A model generated the notes under the pieces. That model was given only the letters and a program-made list of their open reading frames with translations, searched no databases and had not been told where the DNA came from. Source: Bradyrhizobium sp. CB1717 (lineage in GTDB: Bacteria > Pseudomonadota > Alphaproteobacteria > Rhizobiales > Xanthobacteraceae). From it: 64,000 nt of DNA. This document shows, in pieces, positions 7,433 through 15,449 of the stretch. The stretch lies in contig NZ_CP121666.1 of assembly GCF_029714325.1 (NCBI RefSeq), positions 5,456,001 to 5,520,000 on the forward strand, given 5' to 3'. The translations under genes were made by a program, and so were the position numbers. Each line of letters opens with the position of its first letter. The first letter of the stretch is position 1.

Positions 7433-9949
7433 TCAGTCTCTCGCTTTTTCAAGCGCGTGCCGTATGAGCTTTTGATCATCGCTGCTCACTTGCGTCGGTC
7501 CAAGCTTGAATGTCAGCTTGTCGATCTTGCCGGTGAACTGAAACGGCAGCTTGTAGCTGTCATCCACGCCCGTGCGGGAATCAACGCCGACGTCGAAGGA
7601 CTCGTCGATCGTCATCAAGAACGAAATCGAGTGCGGGATCGACTGGCGGGAAACCTCCCTGCCGTCGACCGACAGCACGCCGGTGCCGCCCTTGCCGTAG
7701 CCGGGCCCATCATACTTGAAATCGAACGCGATGGTGTGCTTGCCCGGCTTGAGCGCGGTGCCCAACCAGTCGCGTGCGCCCACGCCGGATTCCCAGCGGT
7801 ATCGTTTCAAATCCAGCATGTTGTAGACAAAGACCGGCTTGCCTTTCAGCAGATAGAGGCCGTAGCCGCTGAAGCGACCACCGAGCGTCACGATCATTCC
7901 CTCGGCCCCGCCCTGCGGGACGGTGATCTCGGCGGTGATCTTGTAGTCCTTGTTCATGATGTTGGGTGCATTACCTTCGGGGATGCCGGGACTGATTCCC
8001 TTGTAGGTGAATTCAGTTCGCCCCGCGGTCGCACTCGGACGCGGCGTGATCAGACGTGGCAGGATTGAATTGTCCAGCGGCAAGACCTGGTATTTGTCCG
8101 CTTCGCTCAGGAACAATGTCTGAAGCTCCTTCAGCTTGTCGGGATTGTTGGCTGCCAGGTCATTGGACTGCGAGAAATCCTCGGCGATATTGTAAAGCTC
8201 CCATTTGTAATTGGTGACATCAGGCAGCTTTGCGGTTCCCAACAGCCATGGCGGCGCGGGCGGCGTCGTGCATGCATACCAACCATCGTGGTAGATGCCG
8301 CGATTCGCGAACATCTCGAAATATTGTGTGGTGCGCTTTGATGGTGCGTTCGCGTTCGACTGGTCGAACGTATACGCCATGCTCACGCCCTCGATGGGCT
8401 TTTGTGCGATTCCATTCACCGTCGCAGGCGCCGCGACGCCCGTGGCTTCGAGGATCGTCGGCACGATATCGATGATGTGGTGGAACTGGGATCGAATGCC
8501 ACCGACGTCCTTGATGTGGCCGGGCCATGAGATCGCCATGCCTTGCCTGGTGCCGCCGAAATGCGACGCCACCTGCTTGGTCCACTTGAACGGGGTATCG
8601 AAGGCCCATGACCATGCCACCGACATATGCGGGTAGGTCTTGTCGGAGCCCCAATTCTCGTAGTGCAGCATCAGCTCGGCTTCCGGCAGTTTCAGAACGC
8701 CGTTATAGGCGGTCATCTGGTTCGGAGTGCCCTCGAGCGTGCCTTCCGCGCTGGTGCCGTTGTCGCCGCTGATATAGATGATCAGCGTGTTGTCGAGCTT
8801 GCCCATGTCCTCGACCGCCTGAATGACGCGGCCGATCTCATTGTCGGTGTAGGCCGCGTAGGCGGCAAACACCTCGGCTTCGCGCGCATACAGCTTCTTC
8901 TGAATGAGTGAGAGCGAGTCCCACTTTGGCAGGGTATCCGGCCAGGGCGTGAGCGCCGTGTTCGCGGGGATGACCCCGAGGCGCTTCTGGTTGGCGAAGA
9001 TCTGCTCGCGCAGCTTCTCCCAGCCCATGTCGAACTTGCCCTTGAACTTCTCGATCCATTCCTTTTTCGGCTGGTGCGGCGAATGGGTGCCGCCAGGCAC
9101 GTAATAAACCAAGAACGGCTTGTCGGGCGCTGCCGCGTTCAGCCCGTTCATGTAGTTGATGGCCTCATCCGCCATGTCGGTGATGAGGTTGTAGCCGGTC
9201 TTGCCGATCCAGGGATAAACCTGGGTCGTATTGCGGAACAGGTAAGGCGTCCACTGATCGGTCTCGCCGCCCATGAAGCCGTAGAAATATTCAAATCCCA
9301 TCCCGATCGGCCATTGGTCGAATGGCCCGGCGGCGCTGTACAGATAGGTCGGCGTGTTGTGGTTCTTGCCAAACCACGAGGTGGCAAATCCGTTGTCCCG
9401 CAGAATGGTCCCGATCGTGGCACTCTCCTGGCCAATGACGGAGTTGTAACCGGGATAGCCGGTCGACATTTCACCGATCACGCCATACCCGACCGAATGG
9501 TGGTTGCGGCCGGTGATCAGCGCCGCCCGTGTCGGTGAGCAGAGCGCCGTCGAGTGAAACTGTGTATAGCGCAGGCCAGCCTTGGCGACGCGATCCATCG
9601 CAGGGGTCGGAACCACACCGCCGAAAGTGCCGGACACGCCATAACCCTGGTCGTCGGTCATAATGAGCAGCACGTTTGGAGCGCCTTTGGGCGGCACGAC
9701 GGAGGGTGGCCAGTATGGTTTTGAGTCCGTGGCCTCTTCCTTGATCACGCCGCCGAACTTTGGAGGTTCGGGCGGAAGCTGCTTGCCATCGAGTGTGATC
9801 GTGGCACCCGGCGTACCCGGCGTACCCGTGATTTGCTGAGCAAGAGCAGTCGTTGCCAGCGTCAATAGCGAGCATGCCGCAAGCAACGTTCTTGTCCCGG
9901 TCTGCTTTGAAAAGGTCTGCAACGGCATGGAGTTACTCATCTGTGCCAC
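7433..9949 (-). CDS. Exported arylsulfatase
   Basis: An 838-residue type I sulfatase that would hydrolyse sulfate esters, probably in the periplasm for sulfur scavenging. An N-terminal hydrophobic segment ends TALAQ. The alkaline-phosphatase-like core starts PNVLLIMTDDQGYG (metal-binding Asp99/Asp100). The catalytic signature C137-S-P-T-R141 followed by AALITGRN is the site of formylglycine formation. The C-terminal about 200 residues look like an added beta-rich domain. A formylglycine-generating enzyme is required but is not in this window. The start could be residue 1, 4 or 8. A FixK/FNR-type palindrome lies about 150 bp upstream. Confidence 0.93.
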   Translation of the reverse strand: MAQMSNSMPLQTFSKQTGTRTLLAACSLLTLATTALAQQITGTPGTPGATITLDGKQLPPEPPKFGGVIKEEATDSKPYWPPSVVPPKGAPNVLLIMTDDQGYGVSGTFGGVVPTPAMDRVAKAGLRYTQFHSTALCSPTRAALITGRNHHSVGYGVIGEMSTGYPGYNSVIGQESATIGTILRDNGFATSWFGKNHNTPTYLYSAAGPFDQWPIGMGFEYFYGFMGGETDQWTPYLFRNTTQVYPWIGKTGYNLITDMADEAINYMNGLNAAAPDKPFLVYYVPGGTHSPHQPKKEWIEKFKGKFDMGWEKLREQIFANQKRLGVIPANTALTPWPDTLPKWDSLSLIQKKLYAREAEVFAAYAAYTDNEIGRVIQAVEDMGKLDNTLIIYISGDNGTSAEGTLEGTPNQMTAYNGVLKLPEAELMLHYENWGSDKTYPHMSVAWSWAFDTPFKWTKQVASHFGGTRQGMAISWPGHIKDVGGIRSQFHHIIDIVPTILEATGVAAPATVNGIAQKPIEGVSMAYTFDQSNANAPSKRTTQYFEMFANRGIYHDGWYACTTPPAPPWLLGTAKLPDVTNYKWELYNIAEDFSQSNDLAANNPDKLKELQTLFLSEADKYQVLPLDNSILPRLITPRPSATAGRTEFTYKGISPGIPEGNAPNIMNKDYKITAEITVPQGGAEGMIVTLGGRFSGYGLYLLKGKPVFVYNMLDLKRYRWESGVGARDWLGTALKPGKHTIAFDFKYDGPGYGKGGTGVLSVDGREVSRQSIPHSISFLMTIDESFDVGVDSRTGVDDSYKLPFQFTGKIDKLTFKLGPTQVSSDDQKLIRHALEKARD

Positions 9950-10093
9950 TCCTCTCGCTCAAGCCTCTCATTCAGCATGCGGAATCTCCGCCTGGCACCG
10001 GCTCTTGTCGAAAAAAGCCTACCGGTGCGACAAGGCGAAGGCACGCATCCAAGTCGTCAAGCTAGAATATCTGGCCAGCGCTGCCACCGGTTG

Positions 10094-10107
10094 TTGATCC
10101 AAATCAA
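10094..10107. promoter_or_regulatory. FixK/FNR-type box upstream of the arylsulfatase gene
   Basis: The sequence TTGATCCAAATCAA is a perfect TTGAT-N4-ATCAA palindrome, the consensus of FNR/FixK regulators. On the minus strand a TATTCT hexamer (10064-10069) sits where a -10 element would be if the box were centred near -42. That is class II activator geometry. The only minus-strand gene downstream is the arylsulfatase. Confidence 0.55.
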
Positions 10108-10111
10108 CGAA

Positions 10112-10193
10112 GGACCGCTATGGGTCACTTGCTGTCATCGCTGAGGCGACGCATGAAGCCTGCTTCATCTCAAGAAGCGGACATTTGTTGTCC
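10112..10193. repeat. Candidate dispersed non-coding element, copy B
   Basis: Starts ACCGCTATGGGTCA and ends AAGCGGACATTTG, the same framing words as the segment at 7264-7382. It fills most of the gap between the arylsulfatase promoter and the GrlR-like gene. Confidence 0.35.
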
Positions 10194-10198
10194 GTGCC

Positions 10199-10903
10199 CT
10201 ACGCCCGCCGCATCAGCTTGAGCGAGGCCGCAAGGCGCAGGCTGCGCTTGCCGGCCAGCGCGATGCCTTCGAGCTCGCCGCTGTCTTCCGTGCAGGTCCC
10301 GGAGAAGCCGATCCCGACCTCGTAGCCGCCGAACACGGGGTTCTCGCCCTTCGCCGGCGTATGCTCCTGATTCAGAATCTCGCCCTTCCAGCGGCCGTCC
10401 GCCGAGGAATAGGAGCCGAGATAATAGAAGAACGCATCGCCGCCGAGGATGCGGCCGTCGATCAGCAACATCACGCCGGACAATCCGGCATCGACCCCGT
10501 CGAGCGCGCGCAGGCTCATCCCATAGAGCCCGTTGGCGATGCCGCTCCGCCCGATCGTGCCGCGCGGCGGCAGCGCCCCGTCGTCGAGCCGGGTCATGTT
10601 GGCCCAGAAATGGGCGCCCGGCATCGTGTCCGCGCCGCCCTGCAGACGGATCTCGTTGCCGTGCAGCCGGCCGCGCGCCCCGATCTTGGCGACGTCCGCC
10701 CCCATCAGCGGCTTGTAGTTGGGATCGAGGTTGTGCCGCTCGGTGATGACCTCGGCGCTGATCTCGCCGTCCCGCTCGACATAGGTGCCAAGATGCGCAA
10801 AACCCGAATTGCCGCCCAGCATCTTGCCGTCATGCAGGCACATGATGCTGCGCCCGAACGCATCGTTGACGCCGTATTCAACCTTGTAGAGTCCGTCCAG
10901 CAA
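10199..10903 (-). CDS. Tandem GrlR-like domain protein, copy 1
   Basis: A 234-residue protein made of two related halves. Residues 1-110 begin LDGLYKVEYGVNDAFG and contain DGKMLGGNSGFAHLGTY; residues 120-234 contain NGLYGMSLRALDG and DGRILGGDAFFYYLGSY. Each half matches the small beta-barrel GrlR fold, known from the LEE type III secretion repressor GrlR. No DNA-binding domain, signal peptide or secretion gene is present, so the role here is unknown. The start is TTG at 10903. A paralogue lies at 13413, and the two share GKRSLRL near the C-terminus. Confidence 0.7.
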   Translation of the reverse strand: MLDGLYKVEYGVNDAFGRSIMCLHDGKMLGGNSGFAHLGTYVERDGEISAEVITERHNLDPNYKPLMGADVAKIGARGRLHGNEIRLQGGADTMPGAHFWANMTRLDDGALPPRGTIGRSGIANGLYGMSLRALDGVDAGLSGVMLLIDGRILGGDAFFYYLGSYSSADGRWKGEILNQEHTPAKGENPVFGGYEVGIGFSGTCTEDSGELEGIALAGKRSLRLAASLKLMRRA

Positions 10904-11145
10904 TGCAATTCGCCCGCAAAATCAAAAGGAATCGCGGGCTACCTAGCATTGCGGCCGCATCGATTCCACCGGCTTTTCCGCGCAGGCCCCCCGGGAGGCC
11001 GCGCTCTGCCATGGTGCCATTATGCCCCTGTTTTGCCCGACGGGTCAAACAAATTTCGTAAAATCAGCAGACCGGGATTTCGCTGCGATTTCAGTGCCCC
11101 GGCTACTGTGCATGGGGTTGTTTTTCGACTTTTTGTTTTGGGGCC

Positions 11146-11295
11146 TCAGTGGCGCTTGAAATACTGCACCTCGCGCTCGTGCTTCTCGGCGGCCGCACGG
11201 CTCCTGAACGTACCGAGGTTGCGGCGCTTGCCGGTCTTCGGATTCACCTTGCGTGAATAGAGGCGATATTCGCCGGATGCCAGCTTGCGGATCAT
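11146..11295 (-). CDS. Small basic protein, 49 residues
   Basis: A 49-residue frame beginning MIRKLASGEYRLYSRK and ending EREVQYFKRH. GGGAGG sits 7 nt before the ATG, a strong ribosome site. The N-terminal half (GEYRLYSRKVNPKTGKRRNLG) reads like a small beta-hairpin nucleic-acid-binding type, followed by a charged helix with an RAAAEKHE segment. I recognise the type as common in Bradyrhizobium annotations, without known function. It is divergent from the gene at 11392. Confidence 0.75.
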   Translation of the reverse strand: MIRKLASGEYRLYSRKVNPKTGKRRNLGTFRSRAAAEKHEREVQYFKRH

Positions 11296-11391
11296 GATCG
11301 GGCCTCCCGCTTGTCGGGGTTCAACGACCGGTGCCGGAGCTGGTTCCTCCCCTGCTTCGAACCGTCAGGCACAGGCGCACGACCAAGGGGC

Positions 11392-11850
11392 ATGAACCAG
11401 ACAGAGCCATCCCCCGAACAGCAGATCGCCGAATTCGTCGCCAGCGCGGGGAAGCAGCCGCTGCTCGATGCCGCCTTCGAACTCTGGCGCTGGCGCTACC
11501 GGTTGGATTCGATCGAGGGGCGCCCGACCGCCGAAGAGGTCCGCATCAATCGCACCCTGACGCCGCAGCAGATGGCCGAGAAATATCGCTACGACCGCGA
11601 CCACGCCCATGAAGGGCCGATGTTCGGCTACGTGAAGCGCGCCCATCCGCATGCCGACGATGAGGCGATCCGGCAGGCCATCATCACCGCCGTCAAGTTC
11701 GAGAGTGCGACGGAAGCGCATTTCAAATGGGACGGCGATTTCTGGGCCTGCGTCGTGCGCGCCGTGGCGCGGGCCGCCGCCGAGTATCCTGATTATCTCG
11801 AGACGACCTATCGCGACGCCCGCAACAATCTCGCCTACTACATGAAGTGA
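11392..11850 (+). CDS. Conserved hypothetical protein
   Basis: About 152 residues from the ATG at 11392; the frame is open from 11311. The protein is rich in Trp and Tyr (LWRWRYRLDS, FKWDGDFWACV) and ends NNLAYYMK, with no signal peptide or membrane segment. Residues 40-80 contain a charged TPQQMAEKYRYDRDH stretch. I do not recognise a named family. The stop codon lies one base before the convergent Sel1 gene's stop. Confidence 0.75.
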   Translation: MNQTEPSPEQQIAEFVASAGKQPLLDAAFELWRWRYRLDSIEGRPTAEEVRINRTLTPQQMAEKYRYDRDHAHEGPMFGYVKRAHPHADDEAIRQAIITAVKFESATEAHFKWDGDFWACVVRAVARAAAEYPDYLETTYRDARNNLAYYMK

Positions 11851-11851
11851 G

Positions 11852-12673
11852 CTAGAAGCACAGCGTGGTGACGAGCTTGCCCTGCTTGTCCTTGATCGCG
11901 TAGGGACAGCGAATGCGCTCCAGCGCCTTCTTGGCGTCCTCGTCGCCGAGCGCTGCGGCGCGCTCGTAATAGGCCTTGGCGGCGTCCTTGTCCTTGGGCC
12001 CGCCGCGGCCTTCCTGCGCGAAGGCGCCCATCCGCTCCAGCGCACCGGGATGGTTCTGCGCCGCCGCCTTCTCGAACAGCGCGCGCGCCGCGACGTCGTC
12101 CTTTGCGCCGCCATCGCCTTCAGACAGCATCAGGCCGAGCTGGTACTGCGCCTCCGCGTTGGTCTCGGCGGCCTTGCCGAGCAGCGCGCGCGCCTGCGCG
12201 GGATCGGCCGGTGCCGCGCCACCTGCGCTGCCGAGCGCGGCAAGGTTGCTGACGCCGCGGGGATTGCCTGCTTGCGCCGCCTTCTCGAACAACTTTCGCG
12301 CCTGCGCCTCGTCCTTGGCGACGCCGGCGCCGGTGCCGTAGAGCACACCGAGCTCAACCATGGCCGCACTCGATCCCTTGTCGGCCGCCTTCCGCCAGGC
12401 GGCGATCGCCTCCGCCGTCTGTCGGTTCGCCGCATAGGCGCGCCCGAGCGCGAACATCGCGCGCCGAGAAGAGCCTGCCGCCTGCTTGCAGAACTTGATG
12501 GCGGTCGCGACGTCGGAAGCTGCGATCTCCGCAACGCCCTTCACGTCGGCCGGCTTGTCGGGATCGCTGGGATCGGCCGCGACTCGGTCACACAGCACGA
12601 GGTCGGCCGACTGCGCATGCGCCGCGAGGGGCGCAGCGAGCGCGAGAGCGATGGCAAGGAGATGAGTTCGCAT
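11852..12673 (-). CDS. Exported Sel1-repeat protein
   Basis: About 273 residues. A signal peptide (MRTHLLAIALALAAPLAAHA) is followed by several Sel1-like repeats of the form A..LG..Y..G.G...D...A..WF.KAA: AMVELGVLYGTGAGVAKDEAQARKLFEKAA, then AQYQLGLMLSEGDGG and ALERMGAFAQEGRGG blocks. Such solenoids mediate protein contacts in the periplasm. Paired cysteines occur at both ends (VLCDR, TLCF), possibly a disulfide. A longer frame from 12709 would overlap the upstream gene, so the ATG at 12673, which opens the signal peptide, is chosen. Confidence 0.85.
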   Translation of the reverse strand: MRTHLLAIALALAAPLAAHAQSADLVLCDRVAADPSDPDKPADVKGVAEIAASDVATAIKFCKQAAGSSRRAMFALGRAYAANRQTAEAIAAWRKAADKGSSAAMVELGVLYGTGAGVAKDEAQARKLFEKAAQAGNPRGVSNLAALGSAGGAAPADPAQARALLGKAAETNAEAQYQLGLMLSEGDGGAKDDVAARALFEKAAAQNHPGALERMGAFAQEGRGGPKDKDAAKAYYERAAALGDEDAKKALERIRCPYAIKDKQGKLVTTLCF

Positions 12674-12705
12674 GGACGACACGTTGCGTCCCCGCCCCGG
12701 CAAAT

Positions 12706-13392
12706 TCAAGGCTCGAGTCCGGATTGGCGGAGGACGGGCACGACCTGCGGTGAGGCCAGGTATTGCAGCAGCCGATCGGCCGCGACGGCATTGTTCGCGT
12801 TCGCCATGCGGCCGGCGGAAAAGACGGCGGGCGTTTGCAGCTCATGCGGGATCGGGCCGACCACCTCGATGCCACCGACCTGTTTCAGCTCGCTGATCTG
12901 CTGCACGGCGAGATCAGCTTCGCCGCTGACCAGCCGCTCTGCCGTGAAACCCTGCTCGACGATGGTGGCCTTGGCGTTGATCTCGGCCGCGATCCCCATC
13001 CGCACGATCAGCCGGGCGAAGTACACGCCGCTCGCACCCAGCCGCGAATAGGCAACGGACCGCGCGGCGAGCAGCGTCTGGCGCAGCGCGGCTTCGTCGC
13101 CGATAGCGGGATGCGGCTGCCCTGCCCGCACGGCAATGCCGACATAGGAACGCGCCAGATCGGCTGCGCTCTCGGCAACGACGCGGCCCTCGCCGATCAT
13201 CTCGTCGAGCCCCTCGCGCGTGAGGATGACGAGATCGGCGGCCTCGCCCTCGCGCAGCCGCTTGAGCAACGCCAGGGTCGGCGCGAAGTCGGCATCGACA
13301 TGAATGCCGCTGGCGGTCTCGAAGGCAGACGACAGGCTGCGCATCGCGCCCATCAGGCCGAGCGTCGAAAGCATGCGAATGGTATTTGCCAT
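12706..13392 (-). CDS. ModA-like substrate-binding protein without signal peptide
   Basis: A 228-residue type II periplasmic-binding fold related to molybdate-binding ModA (SBP_bac_11). It starts MANTIRMLSTLGLMGAM and has the ADLVILTREGLDEMI and GEADLAVQQISEL elements. No signal peptide precedes the first strand, so it is predicted cytoplasmic and unlikely to serve an importer. No permease or ATPase genes are nearby. It sits between the second GrlR-like gene and the Sel1 gene on the same strand, probably in one transcript (gaps of about 20-30 bp). Confidence 0.8.
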   Translation of the reverse strand: MANTIRMLSTLGLMGAMRSLSSAFETASGIHVDADFAPTLALLKRLREGEAADLVILTREGLDEMIGEGRVVAESAADLARSYVGIAVRAGQPHPAIGDEAALRQTLLAARSVAYSRLGASGVYFARLIVRMGIAAEINAKATIVEQGFTAERLVSGEADLAVQQISELKQVGGIEVVGPIPHELQTPAVFSAGRMANANNAVAADRLLQYLASPQVVPVLRQSGLEP

Positions 13393-13412
13393 AGGTATTC
13401 CCAGGGTAGCGT

Positions 13413-14114
13413 TCAGGCGCGATGCATCAGCTTGAGCGCGGCGGTGAGGCGCAAGGATCGCTTGCCCGCAAGCGCCGTCGCCTCCAGCACCGCCTCCTCG
13501 GCGTCATAGCTGCCGGAGAAGCCGATGCCGACCTCGTGGCCGCCGAAGATCGGATCGTCCTTGGCCGGTGTGTGCTCCTGGTTGAGGATCTGCCCCTTCC
13601 AGCGGCCCTTCGCGGCGGTGTAGCTGCCGAGATAGTAGAACGCCGCATCGCCGCCGAGGATGCGGCCCTGGTTGAGCAGCACCACGCCGGTGAGACCGCC
13701 GTCGATGCCGTCGAGCATGCGCAGATGCACCGAGTAGAGGCCATCGGCGATGCCGCCCTCGCCGACGCCGCCGGCGATCGGCACCTCGTCCTCCGTGATC
13801 GGCGTCATCACCGACTGGAACGGCACGCCCGGCAGTTCTTTCAGCTCCCCCTTGAAGCGATAGAGATCGCCGTCGGCCCAGCCCTTCGCCAGCAAGGTCG
13901 CATCATCGGTGCCGGCCATGGCGCGGTAGTTCGGATCGGGATTGTGCCGGACCGTCTTGATCACGACATCCACGCCCTCATTGGTCTTCTCGTAGGTGCC
14001 GATATGGGCGAAAGCCGAATTGCCGCCGAGCATCTTGCCGTTGCCGGCATGCATCACGCTCCGGCCGACGGCGTCGCCGAGCTGAAACCGCACCTTGTAG
14101 AAACCCTCAAACAC
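13413..14114 (-). CDS. Tandem GrlR-like domain protein, copy 2
   Basis: A 233-residue paralogue of the protein at 10199, with the same two-half structure: GNGKMLGGNSAFAHIGTY in the first half and QGRILGGDAAFYYLGSY in the second, and a near-identical LNQEHTPAK segment. The start is GTG at 14114. Four genes between 10199 and 14114 separate the copies, so this is not a simple tandem duplication. It heads a likely transcript with the ModA-like and Sel1 genes. Function unknown; GrlR-type regulators are known to repress by binding a partner activator. Confidence 0.7.
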   Translation of the reverse strand: MFEGFYKVRFQLGDAVGRSVMHAGNGKMLGGNSAFAHIGTYEKTNEGVDVVIKTVRHNPDPNYRAMAGTDDATLLAKGWADGDLYRFKGELKELPGVPFQSVMTPITEDEVPIAGGVGEGGIADGLYSVHLRMLDGIDGGLTGVVLLNQGRILGGDAAFYYLGSYTAAKGRWKGQILNQEHTPAKDDPIFGGHEVGIGFSGSYDAEEAVLEATALAGKRSLRLTAALKLMHRA

Positions 14115-14233
14115 CAGCCGTGTCCCCGGCCCCAGCGCGCATCCAGGGACACTCTATCCGCTTTCGACGGCGGCGGACAAATTTCGCGCGGCGGAGCCCG
14201 GCGCATCGTTGGGGATGGCTGTCATCAGAATGC

Positions 14234-14266
14234 AAAAATCCGCCGGAGCCTTCGCTCCGGCGGATT
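14234..14266 (-). terminator. Rho-independent terminator of glnII
   Basis: On the minus strand a 12-bp stem (AATCCGCCGGAG / CTCCGGCGGATT) with a short loop runs into a T-run, about 45 nt after the glnII stop. It is the clearest terminator on this strand. Confidence 0.85.
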
Positions 14267-14310
14267 GTGAGCCAACCCGGGCCAGCCCCCCAGCCCGGGC
14301 CGGGAGGATC

Positions 14311-15345
14311 TTAGGCCGCGGCCTTCTTGTCGGTCGGCACGGACGAGATCGTCTTCAGGATCTGCGAAGCGATCTGGTAGGGGTCGCCTTGCGAGTTCGG
14401 ACGGCGGTCTTCCAGATAGCCCTTGTAGCCGTTGTTGACGAAGGAGTGCGGAACGCGGATCGAGGCGCCGCGATCGGCAACGCCGTAGCTGAACTTGTTC
14501 CACGGCGCGGTCTCGTGCTTGCCGGTCAGACGCTTGTCGTTGTCCGGGCCGTAGACGGCGATGTGGTCCATCAGGTTCTTGTCGAAGGCAGCCATGAGCG
14601 CCTCGAAGTACTCCTTGCCGCCGACCGTACGCATGTACTCGGTGGAGAAGTTGGCGTGCATGCCCGAGCCGTTCCAGTCGGTGTCGCCGAGCGGCTTGCA
14701 GTGGAATTCGATGTCGATGCCGTACTTCTCGGTGAGGCGCAGCATCAGGTAGCGGGCCATCCACATTTCGTCAGCGGCCTTTTTGGAGCCCTTGCCGAAG
14801 ATCTGGAATTCCCACTGGCCCTTCGCGACTTCAGCGTTGATGCCTTCATGGTTGATGCCGGCAGCCAAGCAGAGGTCGAGATGCTCTTCGACGATCTTGC
14901 GGGCGACGTCGCCGACGTTCGAGTAGCCGACGCCGGTGTAGTACGGGCCCTGCGGAGCCGGATAGCCGGACTCGGGGAAGCCGAGCGGACGGCCGTTCTT
15001 GTAGAAGAAGTATTCCTGCTCGAAGCCGAACCAGGCGCCGGAATCGTCGAGGATGGTGGCGCGCTTGTTGGAGGCGTGCGGGGTCTTGCCATCGGGCATC
15101 ATGACTTCGCACATCACGAGCACACCGTTGGTGCGCGCTCCGTCCGGGAACACGGCGACCGGCTTCAGCACGCAATCGGAGCTGTGGCCTTCGGCCTGCT
15201 GGGTGGAGGAGCCATCGAAGCCCCAGAGCGGAAGCTGCTCGAGCGTCGGGAACGACGCGAATTCCTTGATCTGAGTTTTGCCGCGCAAGTTCGGAGTCGG
15301 CGTATATCCGTCGAGCCAAATGTACTCGAGCTTATACTTGGTCAT
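14311..15345 (-). CDS. glnII: Glutamine synthetase II (eukaryotic type)
   Basis: About 344 residues, the octameric type II enzyme that forms glutamine from glutamate, ammonia and ATP. It begins MTKYKLEYIWLDGY and carries the beta-grasp element LWGFDGSST, the ATP/glutamate-site block AGINHEGINAEVAKGQWEFQ, the GSGMHANFST region and the late RGASIRVP segment. The ATG at 15345 follows a GAGAGG ribosome site; the frame extends upstream without support. GlnII in rhizobia is switched on by nitrogen limitation through NtrC and sigma-54, and a matching promoter lies about 90-105 bp upstream. Unlike GlnA it lacks the C-terminal adenylylation region. Confidence 0.95.
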   Translation of the reverse strand: MTKYKLEYIWLDGYTPTPNLRGKTQIKEFASFPTLEQLPLWGFDGSSTQQAEGHSSDCVLKPVAVFPDGARTNGVLVMCEVMMPDGKTPHASNKRATILDDSGAWFGFEQEYFFYKNGRPLGFPESGYPAPQGPYYTGVGYSNVGDVARKIVEEHLDLCLAAGINHEGINAEVAKGQWEFQIFGKGSKKAADEMWMARYLMLRLTEKYGIDIEFHCKPLGDTDWNGSGMHANFSTEYMRTVGGKEYFEALMAAFDKNLMDHIAVYGPDNDKRLTGKHETAPWNKFSYGVADRGASIRVPHSFVNNGYKGYLEDRRPNSQGDPYQIASQILKTISSVPTDKKAAA

Positions 15346-15375
15346 TGAGCCTCTCTGTAGATGATGCGAAAGGTT

Positions 15376-15393
15376 GGGGGCCCTGGGGCCCCC
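15376..15393. repeat. GC hairpin in the glnII leader
   Basis: GGGGGCCCTGGGGCCCCC has fully complementary 8-nt arms around TG. It lies between the sigma-54 promoter and the glnII start, about 30 nt upstream of the start, so it would be in the mRNA leader. Confidence 0.7.
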
Positions 15394-15432
15394 GCACGTT
15401 TTGTACCCGGCCATCATCGGCCGGCCCTCTAC

Positions 15433-15449
15433 AAGCATTTAACGTGCCA
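15433..15449 (-). promoter_or_regulatory. Sigma-54 (-24/-12) promoter of glnII
   Basis: On the minus strand TGGCAC-GTTAA-ATGCTT has GG and GC separated by exactly 10 bp, the invariant sigma-54 spacing. The -24 half is a perfect match and the -12 half differs at one base (ATGC for TTGC). It predicts a transcription start near 15424 and a leader of about 80 nt. An NtrC site was not identified by eye. Confidence 0.75.
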
